Source of the DNA: JAVBMP01 sp031552195
GTDB lineage: Bacteria; Desulfobacterota; Desulfovibrionia; Desulfovibrionales; Desulfovibrionaceae
Direction of reading: 5' to 3'
Assembly: GCA_031552195.1 (NCBI GenBank)
Contig: JAVBMT010000023.1
Span: forward strand, 62,001 to 126,000
DNA: 64,000 nt
Shown here: positions 51,715-61,085 of the stretch, piece by piece
How positions within the stretch are numbered: position 1 is the stretch's first letter
Layout: each line of letters opens with the position of its first letter
Notes under the pieces: model-generated
What the model was told of the DNA's origin: nothing
Databases searched by the model: none
Seen by the model: the letters and a program-made list of their open reading frames with translations, nothing else
Position numbers and translations under genes: made by a program

Positions 51715-53814
51715 CTACATCTGCAACGCGTCAAAATCCGCCAGGCGGCGCAGGCGCGTAACCAGAGCCTGCAACAGGTTCAAACGGTTAAAGCTCAATT
51801 CTTTGTCGTCACACATGACCATGACGTTTTCAAAGAAAGCGTCAACCGAAGGGCGCAGCTCGCGCAGCAAAGCGAAAAGTTCTCCATAACGATCCAGCTC
51901 CCATAGTTCCTCAAAACGCGGCAACACGGCCTCAAGCTTCGCGCCCATGGCTTTTTCCGCCTCTTCGCGCAACAAGTCACGCCGGTAATTGCCGTCAAGC
52001 CTGACTCCATCCCCGGCTTGTTTGCGGATGATATTGGCGGCGCGCTTGAAGGTCAGCACAGCCTTTGAGAAATCATCCTCCCGGCTGAAAACGCGCAAGG
52101 CGGCAAGGCGGGAAGACGCCGACCAGACGTCTTCGGCGTCCGCCGAAAGGATGGCCTCGACCAGCAGGGTTTCAGCCCCGTCATTGCCGGTAAATAAATT
52201 TTTCAGGCGCAAGTTGAAAAATTCATGCAATTTGTTCAACGCTTCCTGCTTGCCAAGCTTCCAGTTTTTTTCGCCATAAAAATCCAAAGCCTGAGCGAAC
52301 AGGTCGGAAACCGGCAAGCGGAAGGCCTTTTCCTGCATGATGCGGGCAATGCCCAAAGCGGCGCGGCGTAAAGCATAGGGGTCGGCCGCGCCGGTCGGGA
52401 TCATGCCCAGGCCGAAGCACCCGGCCAGGGTGTCGGCTTTGTCGGCCAAAGAAAGTATCGCTCCACCCAGGCTTGATGGAACCGGGCTGTCCGGCCCGGC
52501 GGGAAGGTATTGCTGGGCGAGGGCTTCGGCCACTATATGGCTTTCGCCTTTGCGCCCGGCGTAAATACCGCCCATAACGCCCTGCAGGGTATCAAATTCG
52601 CCTACCATGCCGGAAACGAGGTCAGCCTTGGAAAGCCGCCCCGCCCTGCCCGCATCGGCTAAAGACACTTTTTCCGTAATTTGCAGACGCTCCGCAAGCC
52701 AGGCGCAAAGCCGCCCCAAGCGGCGGGTTTTATCACCCATGCTGCCCAGTGGGGCAAGAAATATGACGTTGTCCAAAGCCGCCAGCCATCCGTCGAAGTC
52801 CGCCGCCAAGTCTGTTTTCCAGAAAAAACGGGCGTCTTCAAGCCTTGCCAGCAGCACCCTTTCCCAGCCTTTGCGCACCAGTTCCTCATTCTTGGGAACG
52901 AGGTTCAGCACGGTAAGAAAATTCGGCAAAAGCTCTCCAGAGGCGCTTTCAAGGCCGAAACTCTTCTGATGCGTTTCCATGCTTGTCAAAAGCACTTCAC
53001 GCGGAACTTCAAGAAAATTCGGGCTGAAAGAGCCGAGAAGCGGTTCAGGCCATTCGCAAAGCCCCTGAACTTCGTCCAGCAGGCTTTCTTTCCAGAGAAT
53101 CCGCCCGCCCAGGCTGGCGGCAATGGCGTTGCCCTTTTCAATGACGGTTTTCCGCCGTTCTGCGGCCTGCGGCTCAACGCGAGCCTTTTCCCGCATCAGG
53201 CTGAAGTAGTTGGCCGCGTCGTCAAGAACAAAAGGCCCGGGGCCGTGCACGCGGTGCCCGTGGGTCAGGTTTCCCGCTTCAACACCGCCCACGCTGAAAT
53301 GTAGCGCATGGCCGCCGAACATGGCCAACAGCCAGCGCAACGGGCGGCCGAAGGTAAATTCCCCGCTTCCCCACTTCATGCGTTTCGGGAAAGACAGGGC
53401 GCTGATGACAGCAGGGCAGATTTCGCGCAGCAAATCCGGAGCGTTTCCGCCACCGACATTTTTCCGCACCGCCAGATATTCGCCTTTTTCCGTCTTCAGG
53501 GTGAAGACATCGGCAAGAGACACGCCATGCGTGCGCACGAAACCTTCCGCGGCCTTGGTCGGGGAACCGTCAGGCCCGTAAGCGGCTTTAAGAGGAGGCC
53601 CGGTAAAGACTTCTTCGGTCACTGCCGCGCTTTCAGCCAATTTCCGTATAAATACGGCCGCGCGCCTGGGAGTTGAACAAACCTCAAGCCCGTTGAATTC
53701 CAGCCTGGCTTCAGCCAAGGCCTGGCTGAAACGCTCTTCAAGCTCCCTTTCCAGGCCGGGCAAAAAGCGGGCCGGAAGTTCTTCCGCGCCTATTTCCAAT
53801 ATGAATGACGACAT
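51715..53814 (-). CDS. glyS: Glycyl-tRNA synthetase beta subunit
   Basis: The 699-residue beta chain of the tetrameric (alpha2-beta2) bacterial glycyl-tRNA synthetase, which binds tRNA. The N-terminus SFILEIGAEELPARFLPGLE is the family hallmark; SFPKRMKWG, HGHRVHGPGPF and the HD-like EFDTLQGVMGGIYA block with DKADTLAGCFGLGMIPTGAADPYALRR follow. Length is standard. It lies 15 bases after glyQ and is the last gene of the rodZ-recO-glyQ-glyS run. Confidence 0.96.
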   Translation of the reverse strand: MSSFILEIGAEELPARFLPGLERELEERFSQALAEARLEFNGLEVCSTPRRAAVFIRKLAESAAVTEEVFTGPPLKAAYGPDGSPTKAAEGFVRTHGVSLADVFTLKTEKGEYLAVRKNVGGGNAPDLLREICPAVISALSFPKRMKWGSGEFTFGRPLRWLLAMFGGHALHFSVGGVEAGNLTHGHRVHGPGPFVLDDAANYFSLMREKARVEPQAAERRKTVIEKGNAIAASLGGRILWKESLLDEVQGLCEWPEPLLGSFSPNFLEVPREVLLTSMETHQKSFGLESASGELLPNFLTVLNLVPKNEELVRKGWERVLLARLEDARFFWKTDLAADFDGWLAALDNVIFLAPLGSMGDKTRRLGRLCAWLAERLQITEKVSLADAGRAGRLSKADLVSGMVGEFDTLQGVMGGIYAGRKGESHIVAEALAQQYLPAGPDSPVPSSLGGAILSLADKADTLAGCFGLGMIPTGAADPYALRRAALGIARIMQEKAFRLPVSDLFAQALDFYGEKNWKLGKQEALNKLHEFFNLRLKNLFTGNDGAETLLVEAILSADAEDVWSASSRLAALRVFSREDDFSKAVLTFKRAANIIRKQAGDGVRLDGNYRRDLLREEAEKAMGAKLEAVLPRFEELWELDRYGELFALLRELRPSVDAFFENVMVMCDDKELSFNRLNLLQALVTRLRRLADFDALQM

Positions 53815-53829
53815 GATATTCGCGCTCCC

Positions 53830-54702
53830 TTATTGCTTATCAAGCATTGGATAACCCATTTCCTCACGCTGCTTGGCGTAAAGGCGGGCGACTGTGGCGG
53901 CCAGATTGCGCACCCGCCCGATATAGCCGGTGCGCTCGGTTATGGAAATGGCTCCCCTGGCGTCAAGCAGGTTGAAAGTGTGGGAACACTTCATGACATA
54001 ATCATAAGCGGGCCAAAGCAGGCCAAGCTCGGCAAGGCGCAGGGCTTCCCCCTCGAATTCTTTGAAATGGTCCAGAAGAAGAGACGCGTTGCTTTTTTCG
54101 AAATTGAAACAAGACTGCTCAACTTCGTTCTGGTGATAAATATGCCCGTAAGTGACCTTGTCGTTCCACCGCAGTTCGTATACGGATTCCTTACCCTGAA
54201 GGTACATGCAAAGGCGTTCCAGGCCATAGGTTATTTCAACGCTGGTCGGAAAGAGGTCTATTCCGCCGACCTGCTGAAAATAGGTGAACTGGGTGACTTC
54301 CATGCCGTTCAGCCAGACTTCCCAGCCAAGGCCCCAAGCCCCCAGGGTGGGAGATTCCCAGTCGTCTTCAACAAAGCGGATGTCATGCTCGGACGGGTCA
54401 ATGCCCAGAGCGCGCAGGCTATCCAGGTACAATTCCAGAATGTTGTCAGGGGAAGGCTTCAGAATGACCTGAAACTGGAAATAGTGCTGGAGGCGATTGG
54501 GGTTTTCGCCGTAGCGCCCGTCTTTGGGGCGGCGCGAAGGCTCAACGTAGGCCACGTTCCATGGTTCCGGTCCGATAACCCGCAAAAAAGTAGCCGGGTT
54601 GAACGTTCCAGCTCCGCACTCCACATCGAAAGGCTGTTGAATGACGCAGCCGCGTTCGGACCAGAAATTTTGCAGGGTCAGGATAACATTTTGGAAGTTC
54701 AT
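53830..54702 (-). CDS. glyQ: Glycyl-tRNA synthetase alpha subunit
   Basis: The 290-residue catalytic alpha chain of class II glycyl-tRNA synthetase. It has LQNFWSERGCVIQQPFDVE at the N-terminus, then GPEPWNVAYVEPSRRPKDGR, YGENPNRLQHYFQFQVILKP and VWLNGMEVTQFTYFQQVGG, all highly conserved. Length is normal. It is followed at once by glyS and lies 199 bases after recO. Confidence 0.97.
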   Translation of the reverse strand: MNFQNVILTLQNFWSERGCVIQQPFDVECGAGTFNPATFLRVIGPEPWNVAYVEPSRRPKDGRYGENPNRLQHYFQFQVILKPSPDNILELYLDSLRALGIDPSEHDIRFVEDDWESPTLGAWGLGWEVWLNGMEVTQFTYFQQVGGIDLFPTSVEITYGLERLCMYLQGKESVYELRWNDKVTYGHIYHQNEVEQSCFNFEKSNASLLLDHFKEFEGEALRLAELGLLWPAYDYVMKCSHTFNLLDARGAISITERTGYIGRVRNLAATVARLYAKQREEMGYPMLDKQ

Positions 54703-54901
54703 AGCATCGCGCCTTTGGTAGTTTAGGCAGTTTTACGAACGGTCTTTCCGGGACATTGCGGACGCCTTCGTTTTCCGCCTGACAGGATGAAAATGGCCGG
54801 CGCGGATGCGCAAGCCGTGCAATTTTGTTCTTTAATAGGATTTTCCCTATTTTTCAAGCGCCTGTTCCGGCCGTTTTCCGCGTTCGCCGCTTTCCCGCAC
54901 G

Positions 54902-55654
54902 CTATCCCTTGCGGAAGCGTCCGCCTTCCCAAAACAGACCGGTGTGGTGCTGGATAAAGGAATCCAGGGCCCTGGCGCACTGCCTGGCGGCATCCGAAGC
55001 CAGCAGCGGAGAAATCCACTCATCCGGCGGCGTCCGCAAAACTCCGCGCAACGCGTCAAGCCCGGCACGCGACAATATTATATACGGGCCGGGCGGCGTT
55101 TTGCGGACGCAGTCAGGGCAAAGAAAGAAACCTTCGCGCACCGGCAGCATGGCCGTATCGCGCATGGCCAAATCCGCGCCGCACCGGGCGCAGCTTTCCG
55201 GATTAAGGGCGTAACCTTGCTCAAACGCCAGCCTGGCCCGGAAAAAAACCGGCAAAACAGGGCTGATCTTTTCTGAATTTTCCAGCAAGCGCAAAAAACG
55301 GATGAAAAGGTCGTGCGTAACAGGCGCGCCATCCGGAGCGGCCCCGAAAGCCTCGACGAAACGCGCGCAGTTGACGGCTATGCCAAGGCGTTGCCAGTCT
55401 TCGCGCAAACGCCTTGGGGAATTGAGCAGAACGCCTTCCTGCAGCGTAACGTATTCGCCCTGCCTGGTTTCTTTGAATTTGAAAAGCACCTCATTGAACA
55501 TGTCCAGGCATCCGCTGAAACGCCGACGGCTTTTGCTTCCGCCGAAGGCGAACGCGGAAAAAACGCCACGGTCGGGAGAAAGCAGACGCACCCATAAATC
55601 CGCCTCCCTGAATTTGCCCACCCGCAAAATAATTACACGCCCGCTGAATTCCAC
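54902..55654 (-). CDS. recO: DNA repair protein RecO
   Basis: A 250-residue recombination mediator that helps load RecA on SSB-coated DNA. The N-terminal OB-fold has VIILRVGKFREADLWVRLLS and GVFSAFAFGGSKSRRRFSG, and the C-terminal helical part carries a four-Cys zinc site (ESCARCGAD and LCPDC, near residues 158-182). It ends 199 bases before glyQ and follows the rodZ-like gene by 150 bases. The neighbourhood recO-glyQ-glyS is a familiar one. Confidence 0.9.
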   Translation of the reverse strand: MEFSGRVIILRVGKFREADLWVRLLSPDRGVFSAFAFGGSKSRRRFSGCLDMFNEVLFKFKETRQGEYVTLQEGVLLNSPRRLREDWQRLGIAVNCARFVEAFGAAPDGAPVTHDLFIRFLRLLENSEKISPVLPVFFRARLAFEQGYALNPESCARCGADLAMRDTAMLPVREGFFLCPDCVRKTPPGPYIILSRAGLDALRGVLRTPPDEWISPLLASDAARQCARALDSFIQHHTGLFWEGGRFRKG

Positions 55655-55804
55655 TCTGCCGACTTAATTTTTTAGAGGTAAAATTTTATGACAGCCGGCG
55701 CCCAAAGTTAAATTGCCATAACCTTGGACCGCTTCAGCCGCGCATCACAAAAAACGGGAGATTTTCAACTGCCGGAGAAAAGAAGGAAAACTGCCGGCGC
55801 CGGA

Positions 55805-56752
55805 CTACTGTCCTTGCCTGGGGAAATTCAGACTGACTTTGGATGTGCCGGAAGGAACGGAAAATTTGTAGTCGGAGCCGTCATAGCGCAAGGTTACGCC
55901 CGGAGCGTTCCCCAAAACGATCTGCAAGCTTTTTTCAAAGGAAAAGGTATGGGTTTCGCCTTTTTTAATTGTGAAATCGCGCCCGTGGACCCCGTCCGCC
56001 GTGAAATCCACCCAGCAGTTTTCCTTGGCGGAAACCGCCAGTGCGTGTTTGGCGGTTTGAACGGATGCCGCAACGGAACTTTCGCTGACGGCAGGCGGCT
56101 GCAAAGCCGGAGATGCGGCAACGTGTTGCCCGGAAGGATCGGCCTGAGCTTCGCTATCCTCATCTGCCGGTGCGGGAATATTTTGCGCCAGGCCAGAAGG
56201 CGCTGGGCTTTGCAAGGCGTTTTCCCGGTTCTGGCTTTGCGGCGCTCCGGTCTGCCCGGATGGAGCCTCTTCAGCCGGGGCGTTTTCATCCGGAACGTCG
56301 CTCACCGCTGAAAAAGGTTTTTTAATGAAATTCAATAGGTCGGAGCCGTAATTATCAACGATAAACCACCCGCCAACGCCTATTCCGGCAAGCAGGGCGA
56401 CAATAAGCAGAACCGCGGCCAGGGCCATCAGGTTGTTGCGCGGGTTCATGGCCTGCTCGCGGGCCGCCGAGGAAAGCTCCGGATTCACGTTTGCCAGAAT
56501 ATCATCAGTAAACACAGCATCCAGCAGCGGAGCGAGAACCTCCGGGGCGATGCCTACGGCCAGAGCATAGGAACGCACAAAACCGCGCGTGTACACGGCA
56601 TGAGGCAGGCCGTCGGTAGACCCGGATTCTATCGCGCCCAAGATCCTCTGGGAGACCTTGATGCTTTCAGCCAGTTCGCCTTGCGACAGTCCGCTTTTTT
56701 CCCTGGCCTCGCGGATAAGGGTTCCAAGTTCCAGCAGGTGGGTTTGGTTCAT
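55805..56752 (-). CDS. rodZ: RodZ-like helix-turn-helix membrane protein
   Basis: A 315-residue protein with the RodZ layout. Residues 8-70 form an Xre-type helix-turn-helix (LIREAREKSGLSQGELAESI, AIESGSTDGLPHAVYTRGFVR) which in RodZ binds MreB in the cytoplasm. A single membrane helix lies at 108-132, followed by a Pro/Ala/Gln-rich periplasmic linker and a C-terminal DUF4115 beta domain at about 235-312 (NCWVDFTADGVHGRDFTIKKG). RodZ sets rod shape with MreB. It is the first gene of the run to glyS. Confidence 0.88.
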   Translation of the reverse strand: MNQTHLLELGTLIREAREKSGLSQGELAESIKVSQRILGAIESGSTDGLPHAVYTRGFVRSYALAVGIAPEVLAPLLDAVFTDDILANVNPELSSAAREQAMNPRNNLMALAAVLLIVALLAGIGVGGWFIVDNYGSDLLNFIKKPFSAVSDVPDENAPAEEAPSGQTGAPQSQNRENALQSPAPSGLAQNIPAPADEDSEAQADPSGQHVAASPALQPPAVSESSVAASVQTAKHALAVSAKENCWVDFTADGVHGRDFTIKKGETHTFSFEKSLQIVLGNAPGVTLRYDGSDYKFSVPSGTSKVSLNFPRQGQ

Positions 56753-57043
56753 AGGTTCACCTGTAAATTTCGTTATAGAGTAATTAGCCTTTGAAACGGT
56801 ATCTTTTATTGCTCTTTAAAGACAAAAAGCACATATTTTATCGCCTGCGTCAAACCTGAAGATTTGCGCCCGCAACCACGCGTGCCCGGCCGCGGACGTT
56901 TGCCGCGCAACCGCCAAGATGTTGCAGGCATGAAATGCCTATAAAAAATAGCTATCTTTAAAATCGTAAATTATAAAAAACAAATACAGTTCAGGTTCAG
57001 CTATATTAACGCATGGCATAACCCGGCGGAACCCCGCCCGGCG

Positions 57044-58123
57044 TCAGAAACGTATATCAACCACGGCCTTGCCGCGCAGCTGATGGGAATATTCCGTAAA
57101 GCGCGCTTCAAGCTGGGGCGCGCGTAAAATGTCTTCAATCTGCGGCGTGGCTTCCTCTAGGGTAAGCTGCTTTCCTTCAACCCTGTTGTTCAGGCGCACT
57201 ACGGCCTTGAACCGGTCAACCGGGAAAATCGGGCTGATTTCGCCAGGCTTCATCCCGGCAAGCAAGGTTTTCCATTGCGGGTTCATATTGGCCCAGCCGA
57301 CAACGCCCACCGCTCCGCCTTTCGGGCCGTTCGGCTCGATAGACACTTTTTTCGCCGCTTCCTCAAAGGACATTTTTCCGCTTTTTATCCTGGCAAGAAC
57401 TTCTTCCGGATTTACCTGAGGATGAAAGACGATAATGGACATATCCACCGACTCGACAGGCTTGAATTCCGCTTTGTGCTCGTTATAGTACGCGCTGACC
57501 TCTTCTTTGGTCACGAGTATCTTGCGTGCGATCATCATGCCTACAAGGCGCTTGCGCAGTATGTTATCCTTGGTTTTTTCCTTGTAGCTCTGCAGGGTCA
57601 TTCCCTGTAAAGAAAGCTGGTGTTCGAATTCCTCCGGAGAAAGCTTGTTGTGCTCCCTGACCATTTGCACTTCGCTTTCAACTTCCTGGTCGCTCACAGT
57701 TATTTTCAGCCTGTTGGCCTCTTCTTTCACCAGGATATCCATGATCATGGCGTCAAGCGTCTTGCGCATGACCGCGTTGCGTCCGTCGACATCCTTCTGG
57801 CTGCTGCCTGTAAAGCCAAGCGCGGCTATTTCCTGGGCGGAACGCTGCTGCAGCTCAAGCATGGTGATCATTTCTCCGTTAACCACCGCCGCTATTTTGC
57901 TGACGGTGGACCCTGAAGAAGACGTGGTTGAAGATGAAGGGCGCGGCGCGGTGGAAACGCTTGCCCCTTCCGGCTTGGCGGGCGATTCATCCGCGGTTTT
58001 GCCGGCTTGCGCGGCGGGGGCCGATTCTATAGGAAGGGTTGGCTCATCGGACGAGGCGCAGGCCGAAAGGCAGAAAGCCGCGCACAGACAAAACAGGAAA
58101 AATTTATTGACGTTGTAGCGCAA
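57044..58123 (-). CDS. SurA-like peptidyl-prolyl isomerase/chaperone lipoprotein
   Basis: A 359-residue exported protein with a SurA_N-type helical region at about residues 85-200 (AVVNGEMITMLELQQRSAQE) and a parvulin PpiC domain near 210-300 (SVDMSIIVFHPQVNPEEVLARI, GWANMNPQWKTLLAGMKPGE). It would assist folding of outer-membrane proteins in the periplasm. The signal helix ends in LSAC, a lipobox near residue 20, so it is probably a lipoprotein, unlike classical SurA. The TTG at 58123 is chosen because AGGAG lies seven bases before it; an upstream reading to 58276 has no site. A Ser/Thr-rich linker precedes the N domain. Confidence 0.85.
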   Translation of the reverse strand: MRYNVNKFFLFCLCAAFCLSACASSDEPTLPIESAPAAQAGKTADESPAKPEGASVSTAPRPSSSTTSSSGSTVSKIAAVVNGEMITMLELQQRSAQEIAALGFTGSSQKDVDGRNAVMRKTLDAMIMDILVKEEANRLKITVSDQEVESEVQMVREHNKLSPEEFEHQLSLQGMTLQSYKEKTKDNILRKRLVGMMIARKILVTKEEVSAYYNEHKAEFKPVESVDMSIIVFHPQVNPEEVLARIKSGKMSFEEAAKKVSIEPNGPKGGAVGVVGWANMNPQWKTLLAGMKPGEISPIFPVDRFKAVVRLNNRVEGKQLTLEEATPQIEDILRAPQLEARFTEYSHQLRGKAVVDIRF

Positions 58124-58292
58124 AGGAATACTCCTGGAACAAATTGCGTGATTAGGCATATAATGCGCCGAAGCCGGCGCGCCCAAAACGGACAAAGGCG
58201 GTAAGCCGCCAATTTCCCTGTATTTGAAGGGCGGCCGCGCCAAAAACTTTCTGAAAATTAAACCTTTTTCATACAATATGCAAGGAGCAAAA

Positions 58293-58323
58293 AAACGCCC
58301 GGCGGAATACCAGCCGGGCGTTT
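58293..58323 (-). terminator. Terminator after the M16 peptidase gene
   Basis: AAACGCCCGGC and GCCGGGCGTTT pair perfectly around nine bases. On the minus strand a run of seven T follows, the standard intrinsic form, 29 bases after the stop at 58352. Confidence 0.88.
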
Positions 58324-58351
58324 GAACCTGTTATGGATTTACGTCAGCAAC

Positions 58352-61015
58352 TCAAGGTTGAACTATTACCTGATAGGCCCTGGACGGATCAAAATATTTT
58401 TCCGCCAGGCGGCGCAGATCTTCAGGGCCGAGTTCCTTCGCCTTCGCAACCATGAGGCGCTCCGCATCCAGCGGGCGGTTCAAAATAGCCAGCGACGCCG
58501 CTTCGCCTTTACGCGAGGCCAAGGTCTGGCGGCCACGGTAATACTCCCCTTCAAGCTGCCGGTTGCCGCGCTCCAGTTCCGCAGCCGGCAGGCGTTCTGA
58601 ACGCAATCCGCCGAGAATTCGCGCAAAGCCGTTCTTGGCTTCTTCAAGCCTGCCGGGTTCCGTTCCTATGTAGAAAATCATGGCCCCGGCCTTATCGGCC
58701 TGCCAGCCGAAGGCGCTTACCGTGTAGCCAAGGCTGTGCCGGTCGCGCAGGTCGCGGAAAAGCAGGCCGCTCTGCCCGTCAAGAACGCTTTGCAAAAGCA
58801 TCAGCCCGGGAGAATCTTCATGCATGCGCGGAACTGTAGGGAAAACAAGAAAAAAATGCGCCTGATTACGCCCGGGCAATTTCAGGTCAAGCTCGCGCTT
58901 TTCGCCCCAAGCCGGGCTTGGCGGCTCTGTACGCGTCATTTTGGCTTCGTCCGGCTTCAGGGCGGCGCTTACTTTTTCCGCCTGGGCCATAATTTCATCC
59001 CGATTGAAGTCGCCGCAAAAAGTGAGAACCCAGTTTTCGGCCTTCTGCCTTTCCCAAAACGCCTTCGCGTCACTTACCCTGAAGTCCGGCAGTTTATCGG
59101 CCCGGCCAAGCTGCATATGCCCGTAGGGGTGGTCTCCGAACAAAAACGGGAACATCTGGCGCATGGCCAGGGAAAACGGCTGGTCTTCACTTGATTTAAT
59201 GGACGCGAGCTGGCTCTGGCCCGCGCGCGCGAATTCTTCCTGGGCGAAAGCCGGGCGCCGCAGCAATGCCGTGACCAGGCCGCACATGTCAGAGTTGAAT
59301 CTGGCTGGAGACTCCCAGTTCAGCGTAAAGGTCTGGATGCCGGCCCCGGCGGAAAGGCGGGCCGCACGGTCGGACAAAAAGTTTTCCATTTCAGTGGCGT
59401 TCATGCCGCGCTCTTTGCCTGAGGCGTTAAGGCCTCTGGTCAAAGAAGAAGCCGCAAGAGCCGCCAGGCCCTGTTCGTCCGTTGAAAGAAGGGAATTTCC
59501 CCCGGTGAAGGTGAGGCTGCCGGAGATATAAGGCAAGGAGCCGTCAGGCAAAAGAACAACCTTGCGCCCTGGTCCCAGCTCCACAACTTCCACGGAACCG
59601 GGGGCGGAACTTGACGCAGAGGCCGTTTTTACAGTCTCGGCCCTGGCCGGCCAGGCTTTATCCAATTCAGCCAGCAATTTTTCCTGTGAAATATTTTTCT
59701 CGGCGCCCTTGGGAAGCAAAACCGCCACAGACAGTTTTTCCGGCCGCAAGTATTTTTTAGCCAAAGAGGATAAGGCGCTTCCGTCAGTCGAGCGCAGGGC
59801 CTGCACATAATCCGCTTCGTCCCGTTCCCCGTCGCCGAAAAAGTAAAAATAGCCGAGTTTGGAAGCCAGCCCCGCCACTGTTTCCTTTGAACGGTAAAGG
59901 TCGTCTTCCATGTTTACCCTGGCCCGTTCGAATTCCTCTTGCGTGAAGGTCAAGTCAGGAATTCCGCGCAGGTCGGCAACGAATTTCTCCCAGAATACCG
60001 GCAGCTTGTCAGCTTCAAGTTCAACGTAGACATAAAACATCCCCGTACGCTCAAAGCCGTAATTCATCACGGCTATGCTGTCCACAAGGCGTTCGGCGTA
60101 TTTATATTTGCGATAGAAATAAGAAGTTTTATCGCCCCCCAGCAGCTGGGCCAGAAGATCCACCTGGTTGCTTTCCAGGCTGCCGCCCTCCGGCAAGGGA
60201 AAGGCCAGACCGAGATAAACCTTGTTCCAGTCGCCGCTTTCAACACGCACCCTTTGCGCCGGCGTCGCCAGGTCAGCCCCCACAGGCGGCAGGGCGTCAG
60301 TTTTGGCATTATTCGCCAGGCCTCCGAACTGCCTTTCTATTTCCGCCAGCACTTCGGCCTGGTCGGCATTGCCGCAAACAAGCATAAGCATGTTCTGCGG
60401 CTGATAATGCCGCCCTATATAATCAAGCATATCTTCGCGCGTGATGGACTTTATGACTTCAGGGTAGCCGATTATAGGGTGCCCGTAAGGCGTGCCGGCA
60501 AACAGCGATTCATTGAGGCGTTTGAAAATAAGGCCCGCCGGGCTGTCTTCCCCTCTTTTCAATTCAGCCAGCACCACATCTTTTTCCGCTTCCAGCTCGT
60601 CTTTATCCAAGGTCGGGTCAAAGGCCGCGTCTTTCAGCACGTCAAGCCCTGTTTTCCATTCATCCGCCGGCATATCAGCCAGATAGAGGGTGTAGTCGAA
60701 GCTGGTGGCGGCGTTAACGTAGCCGCCAGCGGCCTCTATGTCGGCCGCCACGGCGCCCTTGGGCCGTTTGCTCGTACCCTTGAAAACCATGTGCTCCAGC
60801 AGATGCGAAAGGCCGAACTCTTTGGCTGATTCGTAGCTCGACCCGGCATGTACGTAAAGACGCAGTGAAACCAGAGGAAAACGGTCATCTTTATAAAAAA
60901 GAACCGACAAGCCGTTCGGCAGGCGAGTCAGGTAAGGAGCGGAACCCTCCGCTCTGGCTGTGCCGCTCATTAACACTCCCGTGAGAAGAAAAAAGCAGAG
61001 AAATTTTCGAAGCAT
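58352..61015 (-). CDS. M16 family zinc metallopeptidase
   Basis: An 887-residue two-domain insulinase-type protease with a signal peptide (FLCFFLLTGVLMSGTARAEG). The inverted zinc motif HLLEH is near residue 71, with the third ligand expected in DELEAEKDVVLAELKRGE. The second half (DFRVSDAKAFWERQKAENW, LLQSVLDGQSGLLFRDLRD) repeats the fold without the motif and would complete the closed chamber. It should act in the periplasm on small or unfolded proteins. The ATG at 61015 is supported by GGGAG; a longer reading is possible. It ends in a clear terminator and lies about 70 bases after the radical SAM gene. Confidence 0.92.
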   Translation of the reverse strand: MLRKFLCFFLLTGVLMSGTARAEGSAPYLTRLPNGLSVLFYKDDRFPLVSLRLYVHAGSSYESAKEFGLSHLLEHMVFKGTSKRPKGAVAADIEAAGGYVNAATSFDYTLYLADMPADEWKTGLDVLKDAAFDPTLDKDELEAEKDVVLAELKRGEDSPAGLIFKRLNESLFAGTPYGHPIIGYPEVIKSITREDMLDYIGRHYQPQNMLMLVCGNADQAEVLAEIERQFGGLANNAKTDALPPVGADLATPAQRVRVESGDWNKVYLGLAFPLPEGGSLESNQVDLLAQLLGGDKTSYFYRKYKYAERLVDSIAVMNYGFERTGMFYVYVELEADKLPVFWEKFVADLRGIPDLTFTQEEFERARVNMEDDLYRSKETVAGLASKLGYFYFFGDGERDEADYVQALRSTDGSALSSLAKKYLRPEKLSVAVLLPKGAEKNISQEKLLAELDKAWPARAETVKTASASSSAPGSVEVVELGPGRKVVLLPDGSLPYISGSLTFTGGNSLLSTDEQGLAALAASSLTRGLNASGKERGMNATEMENFLSDRAARLSAGAGIQTFTLNWESPARFNSDMCGLVTALLRRPAFAQEEFARAGQSQLASIKSSEDQPFSLAMRQMFPFLFGDHPYGHMQLGRADKLPDFRVSDAKAFWERQKAENWVLTFCGDFNRDEIMAQAEKVSAALKPDEAKMTRTEPPSPAWGEKRELDLKLPGRNQAHFFLVFPTVPRMHEDSPGLMLLQSVLDGQSGLLFRDLRDRHSLGYTVSAFGWQADKAGAMIFYIGTEPGRLEEAKNGFARILGGLRSERLPAAELERGNRQLEGEYYRGRQTLASRKGEAASLAILNRPLDAERLMVAKAKELGPEDLRRLAEKYFDPSRAYQVIVQP

Positions 61016-61085
61016 ATAAACTCCCGGATTAATCATAAACAGCGCGTTCCGAATAAAACGCCCCGCCAATGCCGGCCTCACTGAA